Part shown: piece after piece, positions 35,609 through 45,504 of the stretch
How positions within the stretch are numbered: position 1 is the first letter of the stretch
How the letters are laid out: each line of letters starts with the position of its first letter
NCBI RefSeq assembly: GCF_900566085.1
Contig: NZ_UPHT01000021.1
Location: forward strand, 1-48,944
Source of the DNA: Mycobacterium attenuatum
Lineage (GTDB): Bacteria > Actinomycetota > Actinomycetes > Mycobacteriales > Mycobacteriaceae
Direction of reading: 5' to 3'
DNA length: 48,944 nt
Notes under the pieces: model-generated
Databases searched by the model: none
What the model saw: only the letters and a program-made list of their open reading frames with translations
Told to the model about the DNA's origin: nothing
Translations under genes and position numbers: made by a program

Positions 35609-36297
35609 TGCCCATCCAGCAGACCAGGCGACAGGTGGCGGCATTGGTCGACCACACCCTGCTCAAGCCCGAAGCCACCGCTGCCGATGTGGCGGGGCTG
35701 GTCGGCGAAGCTGCCGAGCTGGGCGTCTACGCAGTATGCGTCTCGCCGTCGATGGTGTCGGCCGCATGCAGCGCCGCGGCAGCTGGTGGCCTGCGGGTTG
35801 CGGCGGTGGCGGGTTTCCCGTCGGGCAAGCATGTCCCTGCGGTCAAGGCACAAGAGGCGGCGCAGGCCGTCGCGTGCGGGGCAGATGAGATCGACATGGT
35901 GATCGACATCGGCGCCGCGCTCGCCGGCGACCTGGATGCCGTGCGGTCGGACATCGCGGCGGTGCGTACCGCAACAGCCGGGGCGGTGCTGAAGGTCATC
36001 GTCGAGTCGTCGGTGCTGTTGGGCCGCGCGGGGGAGCATCTGCTGACGGCGGTGTGTCGCGTCGCCGAAGGCGCCGGCGCTGACTTCGTCAAGACCTCAA
36101 CGGGGTTTCATCCCGCGGGTGGGGCGACCGTCGATGCCGTCGCGCTGATGGCCGACGCCGTCGGCGGGCGGCTGGGGGTCAAGGCCAGTGGCGGCATCCG
36201 CACCGCCGCCGAGGCCGTCGCCATGCTGCGCGCAGGTGCCACCCGACTGGGCCTGTCCGGCACCCGTTCGGTTCTCGAGGGGCTCGCCCCCGACTGA
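35608..36297 (+). CDS. deoC: Deoxyribose-phosphate aldolase DeoC
   Basis: 229 residues (224 in M. tuberculosis, Rv0478). A TIM barrel with the DeoC signatures: [11 protein letters not shown] at the start, [12 protein letters not shown], the Schiff-base lysine K162 in FVKTSTGF, and the second lysine in [10 protein letters not shown]. It splits 2-deoxyribose 5-phosphate into glyceraldehyde 3-phosphate and acetaldehyde. The acetaldehyde could be handled by the aldehyde dehydrogenase of the kind encoded at 15608-17131, though the genes are not adjacent. The ATG overlaps the preceding stop (TGATG). Confidence 0.95.
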   Translation: MPIQQTRRQVAALVDHTLLKPEATAADVAGLVGEAAELGVYAVCVSPSMVSAACSAAAAGGLRVAAVAGFPSGKHVPAVKAQEAAQAVACGADEIDMVIDIGAALAGDLDAVRSDIAAVRTATAGAVLKVIVESSVLLGRAGEHLLTAVCRVAEGAGADFVKTSTGFHPAGGATVDAVALMADAVGGRLGVKASGGIRTAAEAVAMLRAGATRLGLSGTRSVLEGLAPD

Positions 36298-36306
36298 CCG
36301 GCGTCG

Positions 36307-37374
36307 TCAGAGGTTGGCGAAACAGGGATCCTGCTCGCCGCCGGCAGGGATGGTGGCGTTGCGGGTCGATAGGTGAGCAACCACACCGGTATCAGTGACT
36401 TGCACGCTGTCCCAGTGGATTCCCAACGGGAAATCCTTGGTCAGCTTGCTGAAGAAGTCATCGATCATCGATTGCACCGACTCCTTGGGCAGCGTGAAGC
36501 CAAGTGCGTTGAAAGTTTCGATCGGCAGCTGCAGCTGGTTGCCGGTCACCCGCGGCTTGACCACGATGTTGTCGAGAAAGCCCTTCATTTCGACAGTGCC
36601 GTCTCTGGGGTGGGTCGTCACGGTGTTGGAAACGAACGGGCCCAGCACCGGTATCGCGTTTTGGAACGATTCCTTGATGCCCTCGGAGGTCCACGTGACG
36701 GTGGCATCCAGCGCGCCCACTGTGCCCTGGGAAGTAGGGGTGTTTCTGAGCTGGACGTCCTGAATGTTGATTTTCAGTTTCATGCCCTTGGCATCGCGAA
36801 CCTGATTGCCCGCGGTCTCCGCCGAGATGTTGGTGAAATGCTTGGTCGCGAGCTGCCACAAGACCAGCGGGGCCACACCGAAGGAGGCGCTGGCTTTGTC
36901 CTTGACCTCACATGCCACCGCTTCGGCGATCTTGCTATTGGCTTCGTGACGAACATACAGCTCGGCCCCGATCAGCCCCGCGACGACCAGCGAAAAAACG
37001 ATGATCAGGATCAGGAAGATCGACAATGGGTCGCGGCGCCAGCGGCGCTTCCGGGTGGGTTTGCCCCCGTCGGCGTCTTCTTGCGGCTTGGCCAGCGGAG
37101 TCGTCTTGGCCGCGCCCGCGGCCGCCGGCGGTGGACCGGGTCGCTGCGCATCGGCATTGGCCGCAGCCAGCTGCTCGGTTGGCTGGGTTGCCTGGCCGGC
37201 CCCCGGTCCGGCCTGAGTAGGCGGATCCTGGGCGTGGGCGTCGGTGGCGCCTCCGGGTCGCAATTGCCCGGCGGAGGGATCCGTGGGCGCGGGAGGCCGG
37301 CCAATGGGACCTGGATTGTTGGGACGCGACCATGTCGACGGGCCCTCGTTGGGTGGCCCTTGCGGGTTCGTCAC
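36307..37374 (-). CDS. DUF2993 (LmeA-like) membrane-anchored protein (Rv0479c homologue)
   Basis: 355 residues. The first 120 are Pro/Gly/Gln-rich and probably disordered and cytoplasmic, ending in a basic KPTRKRRWRRD. One transmembrane helix follows (PLSIFLILIIVFSLVVAGLIGAELYV). The periplasmic domain from about residue 150 is DUF2993, a lipid-binding tubular fold found in LmeA, which acts in lipomannan maturation. The exact role of this paralogue is unknown. GTG 37374 overlaps the stop of the nitrilase gene as GTGA. Confidence 0.87.
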   Translation of the reverse strand: MTNPQGPPNEGPSTWSRPNNPGPIGRPPAPTDPSAGQLRPGGATDAHAQDPPTQAGPGAGQATQPTEQLAAANADAQRPGPPPAAAGAAKTTPLAKPQEDADGGKPTRKRRWRRDPLSIFLILIIVFSLVVAGLIGAELYVRHEANSKIAEAVACEVKDKASASFGVAPLVLWQLATKHFTNISAETAGNQVRDAKGMKLKINIQDVQLRNTPTSQGTVGALDATVTWTSEGIKESFQNAIPVLGPFVSNTVTTHPRDGTVEMKGFLDNIVVKPRVTGNQLQLPIETFNALGFTLPKESVQSMIDDFFSKLTKDFPLGIHWDSVQVTDTGVVAHLSTRNATIPAGGEQDPCFANL

Positions 37375-38201
37375 CTACGCAATTGTGCCCTATCAGTTTG
37401 AACGAACTCTGAGCGGTTGCGCAGCACGGCGATGCTTTCGCGAGCCGCGCTCACGTTTTCGAGATCGATATCGGTGACCACGAGTTGCGGTTCGGCACCG
37501 GCCGACGCCACCACCTGACCTAGCGGCGAAGCCACCAGGCTGCCGCCGACGCCGGTAGGCGCACCCGAGCTGGACAGGGTGCTGCCGGGGTCCGCCTGAC
37601 CTACCGCGGCGACATAGCTGGTGGAATCCAGCGCTCGGGCCCGGGCCAGCAACGTCCACTGCTCGAGTTTGCCGGGACCCGAACCCCAGGACGCGCAAAC
37701 CGCGATCAGCGCCGCGCCGCGCCGCGCCAGTTCGGTGTAGAGCGCCGGAAAGCGGATGTCATAGCAGACGGTCAAGCCCACCCGCACGTCGTTGACCGTG
37801 ATCACCGCCGGCTCGCGCCCCGGGGCGACGGTACGCGACTCGGTGAAGCCGAACGCGTCGTACAGGTGGATCTTGTGGTAGTGCGCATCGGGCTGATTCG
37901 GCGTCCCTGGACCCGCCGCGACCAGCGTATTCATCACCCGCCCGGCATCGGCGGGGGTGAACATGCCCGCGATCACGGTAATGCCTGCTTCGGTCGCGAT
38001 CCGTCGCACACCGCTGGCCCACGGCCCGTCCAGGGGCTCGGCGATCGGAGCCAGCGGCACACCGAACCGGCACATCGTTGCTTCAGGAAACACCACCAGC
38101 TCCGCGTCGACGTCGGCAGCCCGGCTGGCGTACTCGCGCACCAGGAGCAGGTTCGCTGCCGGGTCGGTGCCGCTGAGTATTTGCGCCAACGCGATCCGCA
38201 T
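37371..38201 (-). CDS. Nitrilase-superfamily carbon-nitrogen hydrolase (Rv0480c homologue)
   Basis: 276 residues. The catalytic triad of the superfamily is clear: Glu40 (VVFPEAT), Lys110 (HYHKIHLYD) and Cys146 (VCYDIRFP). The overall pattern resembles the Nit1/Nit2 branch that hydrolyses omega-amides such as deaminated glutathione. A cytoplasmic amidase of metabolite repair is therefore likely; the substrate is not determined. ATG 38201 begins the conserved RIALAQILSG. It is translationally coupled to the DUF2993 gene downstream. Confidence 0.9.
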   Translation of the reverse strand: MRIALAQILSGTDPAANLLLVREYASRAADVDAELVVFPEATMCRFGVPLAPIAEPLDGPWASGVRRIATEAGITVIAGMFTPADAGRVMNTLVAAGPGTPNQPDAHYHKIHLYDAFGFTESRTVAPGREPAVITVNDVRVGLTVCYDIRFPALYTELARRGAALIAVCASWGSGPGKLEQWTLLARARALDSTSYVAAVGQADPGSTLSSSGAPTGVGGSLVASPLGQVVASAGAEPQLVVTDIDLENVSAARESIAVLRNRSEFVQTDRAQLRR

Positions 38202-38242
38202 ACTGGCCAGCTTAAGAGCCGCCGATACCCGCGCTGGTGTGG

Positions 38243-38767
38243 CTAGGCGTTGTTGGCGATCCACTGTGTGGTGAAGCGTTGCTCCATCATCACCAATTGG
38301 TGCAGTTCGGTGCCGATGATGCGCTCCAGCTTTCCCCCGATCAGGGGAATACGTACCTGGATGGTGACTTGCAACGACAACCGGGAGCCGCCCGAGTCGG
38401 CGTTGGGCGCCAGCACGGCGGTGCCCCACAGGTTGGCGGGTGCGTCGATGATGGCCCCGGCGATGGATGCCGTGGCGACGCCGTCGGTCACCGGGCTCCA
38501 CATCTCCTCACGCCGCACGCACAGATCGCCCCGGTGCAACTGGGTGACCAGACCGGGAAGGTTGTGTCTGTGGACGGTCTGCAGCGTGACCACCTCGATG
38601 GTGCCTTGGCTTCCGGATTCGCCACCTATCCGCATCGAGTGCAAGCTGGCGATGTCGACCGGGGTTTCCGCCAGCCGGGCTCGCCAGTAGTCCTCATCGT
38701 GGAAAGCCCGGTGTACTTCTTCGACGCTGCCTTCGTAGTCGGCCGACATGTCGAATGAACGCGGCAT
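38243..38767 (-). CDS. DUF2505 family protein (Rv0481c homologue)
   Basis: 174 residues, the same as Rv0481c. It opens MPRSFDMSADYEGSVEEVHRAF and has the conserved IQVRIPLIGGKLERIIGTEL, as expected for DUF2505, a START/SRPBCC-like helix-grip fold that may bind a hydrophobic ligand. No catalytic residues are assigned. ATG 38767 is chosen because conservation starts there; an in-frame start at 38872 would run into the divergent murB gene. Confidence 0.88.
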   Translation of the reverse strand: MPRSFDMSADYEGSVEEVHRAFHDEDYWRARLAETPVDIASLHSMRIGGESGSQGTIEVVTLQTVHRHNLPGLVTQLHRGDLCVRREEMWSPVTDGVATASIAGAIIDAPANLWGTAVLAPNADSGGSRLSLQVTIQVRIPLIGGKLERIIGTELHQLVMMEQRFTTQWIANNA

Positions 38768-38793
38768 AGCTGGTGAGGCTACCGTTACGGCCC

Positions 38794-39906
38794 ATGAAAT
38801 GGAGCGCAGTCGGTTCACGGTTTGCCGGTGCGCGCGTCGAGGAGTCGGTGCCGCTGGCGCCGTTGACGACATTGCGGGTGGGACCCGTGGCGCGGCGGGT
38901 AATCACCTGCGTGACCACCGAGCAGGTGGTCGCGGTGGTGCGGCAGCTGGACGCGGATGCGCGGGCCGGGCGGTGCGGTCCGGTGTTGGTGTTTGCTGGG
39001 GGATCCAATGTGGTGATCGGCGATGCCGTCGCGGACCTGACTGTGGTCCGGCTGGCCAACGACGGCATCACTATCGACGGGAACATGGTGCGCGCCGAGG
39101 CGGGAGCGGTGTGGGACGACGTGGTGCTCGGGACGATCGACCGCGGCCTGGGCGGGCTGGAGTGCCTGTCGGGGATCCCCGGGTCGGCCGGTGCGACGCC
39201 GGTACAGAACGTGGGGGCCTACGGGGTGGAGGTCTGCGATGTCATCACCCGGGTGCGGCTGTTGGACCGCGACAGTGGCGAGGTGCAGTGGCTTCCGGGC
39301 GCCGCCTTGGGCTTCGGCTACCGCACCAGTGTGCTCAAGCAGGCCGACGGGCTTCGGTTACCGGCGGTGGTGCTGGAGGTGGAGTTCGCGTTGGATGCTT
39401 CGGGTCGCAGCGCACCATTACGCTACGGCGAGCTGACGGCGGCGCTGGGTGCGGCCAGCGGCGAACGTGTCGACCCGCTAGCGGTCCGCGCGGCCGTCTT
39501 GGCAGTGCGGGCGCGCAAGGGGATGGTGCTCGACGCGGCCGACCATGACACCTGGAGCGTGGGATCGTTTTTCACCAACCCCGTCGTCGCACTGGAGGTC
39601 TATGAACGGTTGGCGGCGAAGGTGGACGGTCCGGTGCCGCACTATCCGGCACCGAAGGGCGTCAAGCTGGCCGCGGGCTGGCTGGTCGAACGCGCCGGTT
39701 TCGGAAAGGGCTATCCGGATCCGGGTATCACCGGGGCGGCTGCCCCGTGCCGGCTGTCCACCAAGCACGCGCTGGCATTGACCAACCGCGGGGCCGCCAC
39801 GGCGGCCGACGTGATGCTCTTGGCCCGCACCATCCGCGACGGGGTTCGTGATGTGTTTGGTATCACATTGCAACCCGAACCGATCCTGATCGGTTGCCGG
39901 TTGTAG
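38794..39906 (+). CDS. murB: UDP-N-acetylenolpyruvoylglucosamine reductase MurB
   Basis: 370 residues (369 in M. tuberculosis, Rv0482). FAD-binding domain motifs [13 protein letters not shown] and [11 protein letters not shown], substrate-domain [24 protein letters not shown] and FGYRTSVLK, and the catalytic serine in GSFFTNPV are all present. The enzyme reduces the enolpyruvyl group to form UDP-MurNAc, an early cytoplasmic step of peptidoglycan synthesis. ATG 38794 starts at the conserved N-terminus; it is divergent from the DUF2505 gene with 26 bases between. The peptidoglycan-modifying lprQ gene follows. Confidence 0.96.
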   Translation: MKWSAVGSRFAGARVEESVPLAPLTTLRVGPVARRVITCVTTEQVVAVVRQLDADARAGRCGPVLVFAGGSNVVIGDAVADLTVVRLANDGITIDGNMVRAEAGAVWDDVVLGTIDRGLGGLECLSGIPGSAGATPVQNVGAYGVEVCDVITRVRLLDRDSGEVQWLPGAALGFGYRTSVLKQADGLRLPAVVLEVEFALDASGRSAPLRYGELTAALGAASGERVDPLAVRAAVLAVRARKGMVLDAADHDTWSVGSFFTNPVVALEVYERLAAKVDGPVPHYPAPKGVKLAAGWLVERAGFGKGYPDPGITGAAAPCRLSTKHALALTNRGAATAADVMLLARTIRDGVRDVFGITLQPEPILIGCRL

Positions 39907-39995
39907 CTGCTACTTTCGTGTCCGATACGCTCGCCGCGCCGTTGGTGTGGTGGCTTCGTCGGCGCTTGCAGCCGGTCGCGTACGGCTTGGCCCGG

Positions 39996-40001
39996 TATCT
40001 T
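39996..40001 (+). promoter_or_regulatory. Candidate -10 element of lprQ
   Basis: TATCTT fits TANNNT and ends 8 bases before the GTG at 40010, suggesting a nearly leaderless transcript. No Shine-Dalgarno sequence is seen at that start. Confidence 0.35.
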
Positions 40002-40009
40002 TGATTCCC

Positions 40010-41323
40010 GTGACCACCTCCAGCTCCCCCCAAAGTCCAGGGCCGATCAACCGGCGCATGGCTTTGATGGCCCTGGGGGCCGGGGTGTTGGCGCCCAGCG
40101 TGCTGGCGGCCTGTGGGGGCGGTGTCACCAGGCAATCCGAGAAGAGGCCGCCGGCTGCGCCCCATCTCACATTCCGGCCGGCAGATGCCGCCGACGACGT
40201 GTTGCCGATCGCTCCGATCAGCGTCGAGGTCGGCGACGGCTGGTTCCAGCGGGTGACCCTGACCAACCCCGCCGGCAGGGTCGTTGCCGGCACCTACAAC
40301 CAGGACCGCACGGTGTTCACCATCACCGAGCCGCTGGGCTACGACACGACCTACAGCTGGAGCGGAGCGGCCGTCGGCCATGACGGCAAGGCGGTACCGG
40401 TCGCGGGCAAATTCACCACCGTGACGCCCAAGAAGAAAATCGACGGCGGCTTCCAGTTGGCCGACGGCCAGACCGTCGGCGTCGCGGCGCCGATCATCAT
40501 CCAGTTCGACGCACCGATCAGCGACAAGGCGTCCGTCGAGCGGGCGCTCACGGTCACCACCAACCCGCCCGTCGAGGGCAGTTGGGCCTGGCTGCCCGAC
40601 GAGGCGAAAGGTGCTCGAGTGCACTGGCGCCCCCGCGACTACTACCCGGCGGGCGCCACCGTCAACGTCGACGCGAAGCTATACGGGCTGCCGTTCGGCG
40701 ACGGCGCCTACGGCGCGCAGGATTTCTCGTTGAACATCCAGATCGGCCGCCGGCAGGTGGTCAAGGCCGAAGTCTCCTCCCACCGTATCCAGGTCGTCAC
40801 CGACGAGGGCGTCATCATGGACTTCCCGTGCAGCTACGGCGAAGCCGACAAGGCGCGCAACGTCACTCGCAACGGGATTCACGTGGTCACCGAGAAATAC
40901 GCGGACTTCTACATGTCCAACCCGGCCGCCGGCTACAGCAATGTGCACGAGCGCTGGGCCGTGCGCATCTCCAACAACGGCGAATTCATCCACGCGAACC
41001 CGGCCAGTGCCGGCGCGCAGGGCAACAGCAACGTCACCAACGGTTGCATCAACCTGTCGACCTCGGATGCCGAGCAGTACTTCCACTCCGCGGTCTACGG
41101 TGACCCGGTTGAGGTGACCGGCAGCACGATCCAGCTGTCCTACGCCGACGGCGACATCTGGGACTGGGCCGTGGACTGGGACACCTGGGTGTCGATGTCG
41201 GCGCTGCCACGCCCGAGCGCCCGCCCCCCGGGGACGCAGATCCCGGTCACCGCGCCGGCCACGCCGTCAACGGCGCCCAGCTTGTCCGGTACGCCGGAAC
41301 CTAGCGCGGGTCCTGGTGGTTAG
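40010..41323 (+). CDS. lprQ: L,D-transpeptidase lipoprotein LprQ (LdtMt5 type)
   Basis: 437 residues (451 in M. tuberculosis Rv0483). A twin-arginine-containing signal ([23 protein letters not shown]) ends in a lipobox with the lipidated cysteine, so the protein is a periplasmic lipoprotein. Two Ig-like domains follow, then the YkuD catalytic domain. The active-site block is [10 protein letters not shown]: the nucleophilic cysteine is present but the usual histidine of SHGCxN is replaced by asparagine, as in LdtMt5. A Pro/Thr/Ser-rich tail ends the protein. It forms 3-3 peptidoglycan cross-links or related linkages. It overlaps the convergent SDR gene by 23 bases. Confidence 0.93.
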   Translation: MTTSSSPQSPGPINRRMALMALGAGVLAPSVLAACGGGVTRQSEKRPPAAPHLTFRPADAADDVLPIAPISVEVGDGWFQRVTLTNPAGRVVAGTYNQDRTVFTITEPLGYDTTYSWSGAAVGHDGKAVPVAGKFTTVTPKKKIDGGFQLADGQTVGVAAPIIIQFDAPISDKASVERALTVTTNPPVEGSWAWLPDEAKGARVHWRPRDYYPAGATVNVDAKLYGLPFGDGAYGAQDFSLNIQIGRRQVVKAEVSSHRIQVVTDEGVIMDFPCSYGEADKARNVTRNGIHVVTEKYADFYMSNPAAGYSNVHERWAVRISNNGEFIHANPASAGAQGNSNVTNGCINLSTSDAEQYFHSAVYGDPVEVTGSTIQLSYADGDIWDWAVDWDTWVSMSALPRPSARPPGTQIPVTAPATPSTAPSLSGTPEPSAGPGG

Positions 41324-42059
41324 CCCGGCGCGTCGCTGAGGCCTGGTCGCGCGGTCGGATGATGATCTGGTCCAGGTTGACGTGCGGGGGCCGCGAGGCC
41401 ACGAACCCGATCACCTCGGCGATGTCGGCGGCTACCAGCGGCGTCATCCCGGAGTAGACGGCGTCCGCGCGCTGCTGGTCGCCGGCGAATCGGACCAGCG
41501 AAAACTCGGTCTCGACCGCCCCGGGGGCGATCTCGGTGAGCCGGACTGGCTTTCCCAGCAGCTCGCCGCGTAGCGTGCGGTGCAACGCACCCTGGGCGTG
41601 CTTGGCGGCCGTGTAGCCCGCACCGCCGTCGTAAATCTCAAGTGCCGCAATAGAAGTGACGGTCACGATCAACCCGTCGCCGGACTCGATCAACTTGGGC
41701 AGCAGCGCCCTTGTCACCCGCAGTGTGCCCAGTACGTTCGTCTCCCACATCCAGCGCCAGTGCTGCAGATCGGCATCGGCGACAAATTCCAGGCCCTTTG
41801 CGCCGCCGGCGTTATTGACCAATACGTCGACGCGGCTCAATCCGGCGGCCAGCGCCGCGACCGCCGCGTCGTCAGTGACATCAGCCACAACCGGGGTGCC
41901 GCCGATCTGACGCGCCAGCTCGGTGATCCGGTCCTGGCGGCGAGCTACCGTCACTACATGAAACCCTTGGGCCGCAAGGATTCTCGCGGTCGCTTCGCCG
42001 ATACCGGAGCTGGCGCCGGTAACCACCGCTACCCGGTTCGGAGCGTCGGGAGTCGTCAT
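41301..42059 (-). CDS. Short-chain dehydrogenase/reductase (Rv0484c homologue)
   Basis: 252 residues, close to Rv0484c (251). Classical SDR features: cofactor motif [17 protein letters not shown], catalytic serine in VTSIAAL, and YTAAK. ARRQDR after the second strand suggests NADP preference. It is most like the YdfG group of serine/3-hydroxy acid dehydrogenases; the substrate is unknown. ATG 42059 (MTTPDAPNR) matches the M. tuberculosis N-terminus; an ATG three codons upstream is possible. Confidence 0.9.
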   Translation of the reverse strand: MTTPDAPNRVAVVTGASSGIGEATARILAAQGFHVVTVARRQDRITELARQIGGTPVVADVTDDAAVAALAAGLSRVDVLVNNAGGAKGLEFVADADLQHWRWMWETNVLGTLRVTRALLPKLIESGDGLIVTVTSIAALEIYDGGAGYTAAKHAQGALHRTLRGELLGKPVRLTEIAPGAVETEFSLVRFAGDQQRADAVYSGMTPLVAADIAEVIGFVASRPPHVNLDQIIIRPRDQASATRRANHQDPR

Positions 42060-42237
42060 CGGGACCACTCTAATAAACGTGCTAAATTTTCGGTGTGTAC
42101 TGCAGCGCCTGGTTCAACACGACGGCCGCGCATCTATGCGCGGGCGCCTGTTGTTGCCGAGTACTTTGTCGCGCCTGACTCAGCTCAGGTAACCGCGGCC
42201 AAGGACCCGGCCAGTTGAACTCGGAATAAGGACGCCA

Positions 42238-43539
42238 GTGCACTCGACAACTCTCACCACCCATCGCTCCGCCACTACCGGCCGGCCGCGGCGGTACCGC
42301 CAGGTCGTGCCGCCGTCGCTGCACCTCGCCGACTCCGCGGCGGCGTCGGTCTTCCGGGCCGTGCGGTTGCGTGGCCCCGTTGGCCGTGACGTCATCGCCA
42401 GTGTTACCTCGCTGAGTATTGCGACCGTGAACCGCCAGGTCATCGCGCTACTTGAGGCTGGTCTGCTGCGGGAGCGCGCCGATTTGGCCGTCTCCGGCGC
42501 GATCGGGCGGCCCCGAGTCCCCGTGGAGGTCAACCACGAGCCATTCGTGACGCTGGGCATCCACATCGGCGCGCGCACGACCAGCATAGTGGCCGCCGAC
42601 CTGTTCGGCCGCACGCTCGACGCCGTCGAGACGCCGACACCGCTCAGCCCCGCGGGGGCGGCGCTGGGGTCACTGGCCGACAGCGCCTGCCGCTACCTGA
42701 GGCGCTGGCATCGGCGCCGGGCATTGTGGGTGGGCGTGGCGATCGGTGGCACCGTCGACAGCGTCACCGGCCACGTCGATCACGCCCGGCTGGGCTGGCA
42801 GCGCGCGCCGGTCGGGCCGGTGCTTGCCGACGCGCTGGGCCTTCCCGTCTCGGTGGCATCGCACGTGGACGCCATGGCCGGCGCCGAGCTACTACTCGGT
42901 ATGCGACGTTTCACCCCGGGCTCTTCGACCAGCCTTTACGTCTATGCCCGCGAGACCGTGGGGTATGCGCTGGCGATCGACGGGCGGGTGCACTGCCCGG
43001 CCAGCGGCCCCGGCACCATTGCGGGCCTACCGGCCCGCTCCGAGCTGCTGGGCGGCACCGGTCAACTCGAGTCCACCGTCAGCGACGAGGCGGTATTGGC
43101 GGCCGCGCGCCGGCTCCGGATCTTGCCGGCAGCGTCGGCAACGCGCGGCAATGGCTCGGCCGGTGCGGTCACCGACCTGCTACGGGCAGCTCGTGCCGGT
43201 AACCAACAGGCCAGGGACCTCCTGGGGGAGCGGGCCCGGGTGCTCGGCGAGACGGTCGCCCTGCTGCGCGACGTGCTCAACCCCGACGAACTGGTAGTAG
43301 GTGGCCAGGCGTTCACCGAGTACCCCGAAGGGATGGAGCAGGTGGAGAAGGCCTGCGCCGCCTGCTCCGTGTTGCCGCCGCGAGACATCCGGGTCACGGC
43401 ATTCGGCAACCGAGTGCAAGAAGCCGGGGCCGGCATCGTGTCGCTGGGCGGGCTCTATGCCGACCCGTTGGCCGCAATGCGCCGTGCTGGCGCACTGGAG
43501 ACCCGGGTGCCCGATACCGAACCGGAGGCGCTCGCTTAG
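42238..43539 (+). CDS. ROK-family transcriptional regulator (Rv0485 homologue)
   Basis: 433 residues (438 in M. tuberculosis). An N-terminal winged helix-turn-helix (GRDVIASVTSLSIATVNRQVIALLEAGLLRER, about residues 45-76) precedes a ROK sugar-kinase-like domain with VTLGIHIGARTTSIVAADLFG. The zinc-binding cysteines and phosphate-binding residues of active ROK kinases are not evident, so it is a regulator. The M. tuberculosis protein activates a pe/ppe gene pair. GTG 42238 has AAGGA 8 bases upstream. Confidence 0.9.
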   Translation: MHSTTLTTHRSATTGRPRRYRQVVPPSLHLADSAAASVFRAVRLRGPVGRDVIASVTSLSIATVNRQVIALLEAGLLRERADLAVSGAIGRPRVPVEVNHEPFVTLGIHIGARTTSIVAADLFGRTLDAVETPTPLSPAGAALGSLADSACRYLRRWHRRRALWVGVAIGGTVDSVTGHVDHARLGWQRAPVGPVLADALGLPVSVASHVDAMAGAELLLGMRRFTPGSSTSLYVYARETVGYALAIDGRVHCPASGPGTIAGLPARSELLGGTGQLESTVSDEAVLAAARRLRILPAASATRGNGSAGAVTDLLRAARAGNQQARDLLGERARVLGETVALLRDVLNPDELVVGGQAFTEYPEGMEQVEKACAACSVLPPRDIRVTAFGNRVQEAGAGIVSLGGLYADPLAAMRRAGALETRVPDTEPEALA

Positions 43540-43596
43540 CGCGCTGATGCCCGTGCGCAGGCCAGGTCCCGGAATGCGTCCTGTAAAGATGACAGT

Positions 43597-44940
43597 GTGC
43601 GCCACAGCGACGTTCCCCGGCTAGCCGCAGACGAAGACCCGCGCCGGGTCGCCCTGTTGGCGGTGCATACGTCGCCGCTGGCCCAGCCCGGCACCGGAGA
43701 TGCCGGCGGAATGAATGTCTATGTGCTGCAAAGTGCGTTGCACTTGGCCCGGCGGGGTATCGAGGTGGAGATCTTCACCCGGGCCACCGCCTCCACCGAT
43801 CCACCGGTGGTGCAGGTAGCACCGGGCGTACTGGTGCGCAACGTGGTCGCCGGGCCCTTCGAGGGTCTGGACAAATACGACCTGCCCACCCAGTTGTGCG
43901 CCTTTGCGGCGGGGGTGCTGCGCGCCGAAGCCGCCCACGAGCCGGGCTACTACGACATCGTGCACTCGCACTATTGGTTGTCCGGCCAGGTCGGCTGGCT
44001 GGCCCGGGATCGCTGGGCGGTGCCGCTGGTGCATACCGCTCATACGCTGGCCGCGGTGAAGAATGCGGCGCTGGCCGACGGTGACGCCCCCGAGCCCCCA
44101 CTGCGCGTCGTTGGCGAACAGCAGGTGGTCGACGAGGCGGACCGGCTCATAGTCAACACCGAAGATGAAGCCCGCCAATTGATTTCGATTCACCACGCAG
44201 ACCCGGCGTGCGTTGACGTCGTTCATCCCGGTGTTGACCTGGACGTGTTCTCACCCGGTGACCGGCGAGCGGCGCGGGCCGCGCTGGGATTGCCGCTCGA
44301 TGGCCAGGTGGTGGCCTTCGTCGGACGGATCCAGCCGCTGAAGGCACCCGACATCGTGCTGCGCGCCGCGGCCAGACTTCCGGGAGTGCGCGTCATCGTT
44401 GCCGGCGGGCCGTCGGGCAGTGGACTGGCCGCGCCGGAGGGACTGGTGCAACTGGCCCGCGATCTCGGCATCGCGCAGCGGGTGACGTTCCTGCCGCCGC
44501 AGTCCCGCACGGATCTGGCGACGGTTTTCCACGCCGCAGACCTGGTTGCGGTGCCCAGCTATTCGGAGTCGTTCGGTCTGGTGGCCATCGAAGCGCAGGC
44601 CTGCGGTACGCCGGTGGTGGCGGCGGCGGTCGGAGGGCTGCCGGTCGCCGTGCGCGACGGGATCACCGGCACGCTGGTATCCGGACACGACGTGCGCCAG
44701 TGGGCGGACGCGATCGAGCAGCTGCTGCGTCGCAATGCCGGCCCGCGGGGCTGGGGGATGAGCCGCGCGGCTGCCGCGCACGCAGCCGGGTTCTCGTGGG
44801 AAAACACCACCGATGCGCTGCTGGCCAGTTACCGCCGGGCGATCGGCGACTTCACAGCGGGGCGCCGGCGCCGGCTGCGTGACCTGGTTGCGGTGCGCAA
44901 ACCGCGCCGCTGGACGGCTCGTCGCGGGGTGGGCGCGTGA
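43597..44940 (+). CDS. mshA: Mycothiol glycosyltransferase MshA
   Basis: 447 residues. A GT-B, family 4 glycosyltransferase: N-terminal [24 protein letters not shown] is the MshA signature, HSHYWLSG follows, and the C-terminal donor domain has [11 protein letters not shown] and the E-x7-E motif in [19 protein letters not shown]. It joins UDP-GlcNAc to inositol 1-phosphate, the first committed step of mycothiol synthesis, in the cytoplasm. GTG 43597 is the start matching M. tuberculosis homologues. The stop overlaps the YbjN-family gene as GTGA. Confidence 0.95.
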   Translation: MRHSDVPRLAADEDPRRVALLAVHTSPLAQPGTGDAGGMNVYVLQSALHLARRGIEVEIFTRATASTDPPVVQVAPGVLVRNVVAGPFEGLDKYDLPTQLCAFAAGVLRAEAAHEPGYYDIVHSHYWLSGQVGWLARDRWAVPLVHTAHTLAAVKNAALADGDAPEPPLRVVGEQQVVDEADRLIVNTEDEARQLISIHHADPACVDVVHPGVDLDVFSPGDRRAARAALGLPLDGQVVAFVGRIQPLKAPDIVLRAAARLPGVRVIVAGGPSGSGLAAPEGLVQLARDLGIAQRVTFLPPQSRTDLATVFHAADLVAVPSYSESFGLVAIEAQACGTPVVAAAVGGLPVAVRDGITGTLVSGHDVRQWADAIEQLLRRNAGPRGWGMSRAAAAHAAGFSWENTTDALLASYRRAIGDFTAGRRRRLRDLVAVRKPRRWTARRGVGA

Positions 44941-45491
44941 CTTCTTCCCCGCAGCCCTCCGATGCCTCCGAGACTGTGGCGCAGGTGATCGAACAGGCGC
45001 TGCAGGCAAGCCGACTGGACTATTCGCGACATGCCGGCGCGCACGGCGGGCCGGCGGGCATCATCGTGGAATTGCCGGGTGAACGCAAGCTTAAGACCAA
45101 CACGATCTTGAGCATCGGTGAGCATTCGGTGCGCGTCGAGGCCTTCGTGTGCCGCAAACCGGACGAGAACCACGAGGGTGTCTACCGGTTCCTGCTCAAA
45201 CGCAATCGCCGGCTCTACGGTGTCGCGTACACCTTGGACAAGGTCGGAGACATCTATCTGGTGGGTCGGATGTCGCTGGCGTCCGTCGACGCCGATGAGA
45301 TCGACCGAGTGCTCGGGCAGGTGCTCGAGGCGGTGGATTCGGACTTTAACACGTTGCTGGAGTTGGGTTTTCGTTCGTCGATTCAAAAAGAGTGGGAATG
45401 GCGGGTGTCGCGCGGTGAATCGCTGAAGAACCTGCAGGCCTTCGCGCATCTGATCGACGGCGATGACGGTGATGACGGTGAGAACGCGTGA
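44937..45491 (+). CDS. YbjN-domain protein (Rv0487 homologue)
   Basis: 184 residues (183 in M. tuberculosis). The central part ([38 protein letters not shown]) is a YbjN / type III secretion chaperone-like fold. The end carries [21 protein letters not shown], conserved in actinobacteria, then an acidic tail. Function unknown. GTG 44937 overlaps the mshA stop, and gpm1 begins 13 bases after its stop, so the three are probably one operon. The LysE-family gene Rv0488 that separates it from gpm1 in M. tuberculosis is absent. Confidence 0.88.
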   Translation: MTSSPQPSDASETVAQVIEQALQASRLDYSRHAGAHGGPAGIIVELPGERKLKTNTILSIGEHSVRVEAFVCRKPDENHEGVYRFLLKRNRRLYGVAYTLDKVGDIYLVGRMSLASVDADEIDRVLGQVLEAVDSDFNTLLELGFRSSIQKEWEWRVSRGESLKNLQAFAHLIDGDDGDDGENA

Positions 45492-45504
45492 GAGACTTGC
45501 CGGC

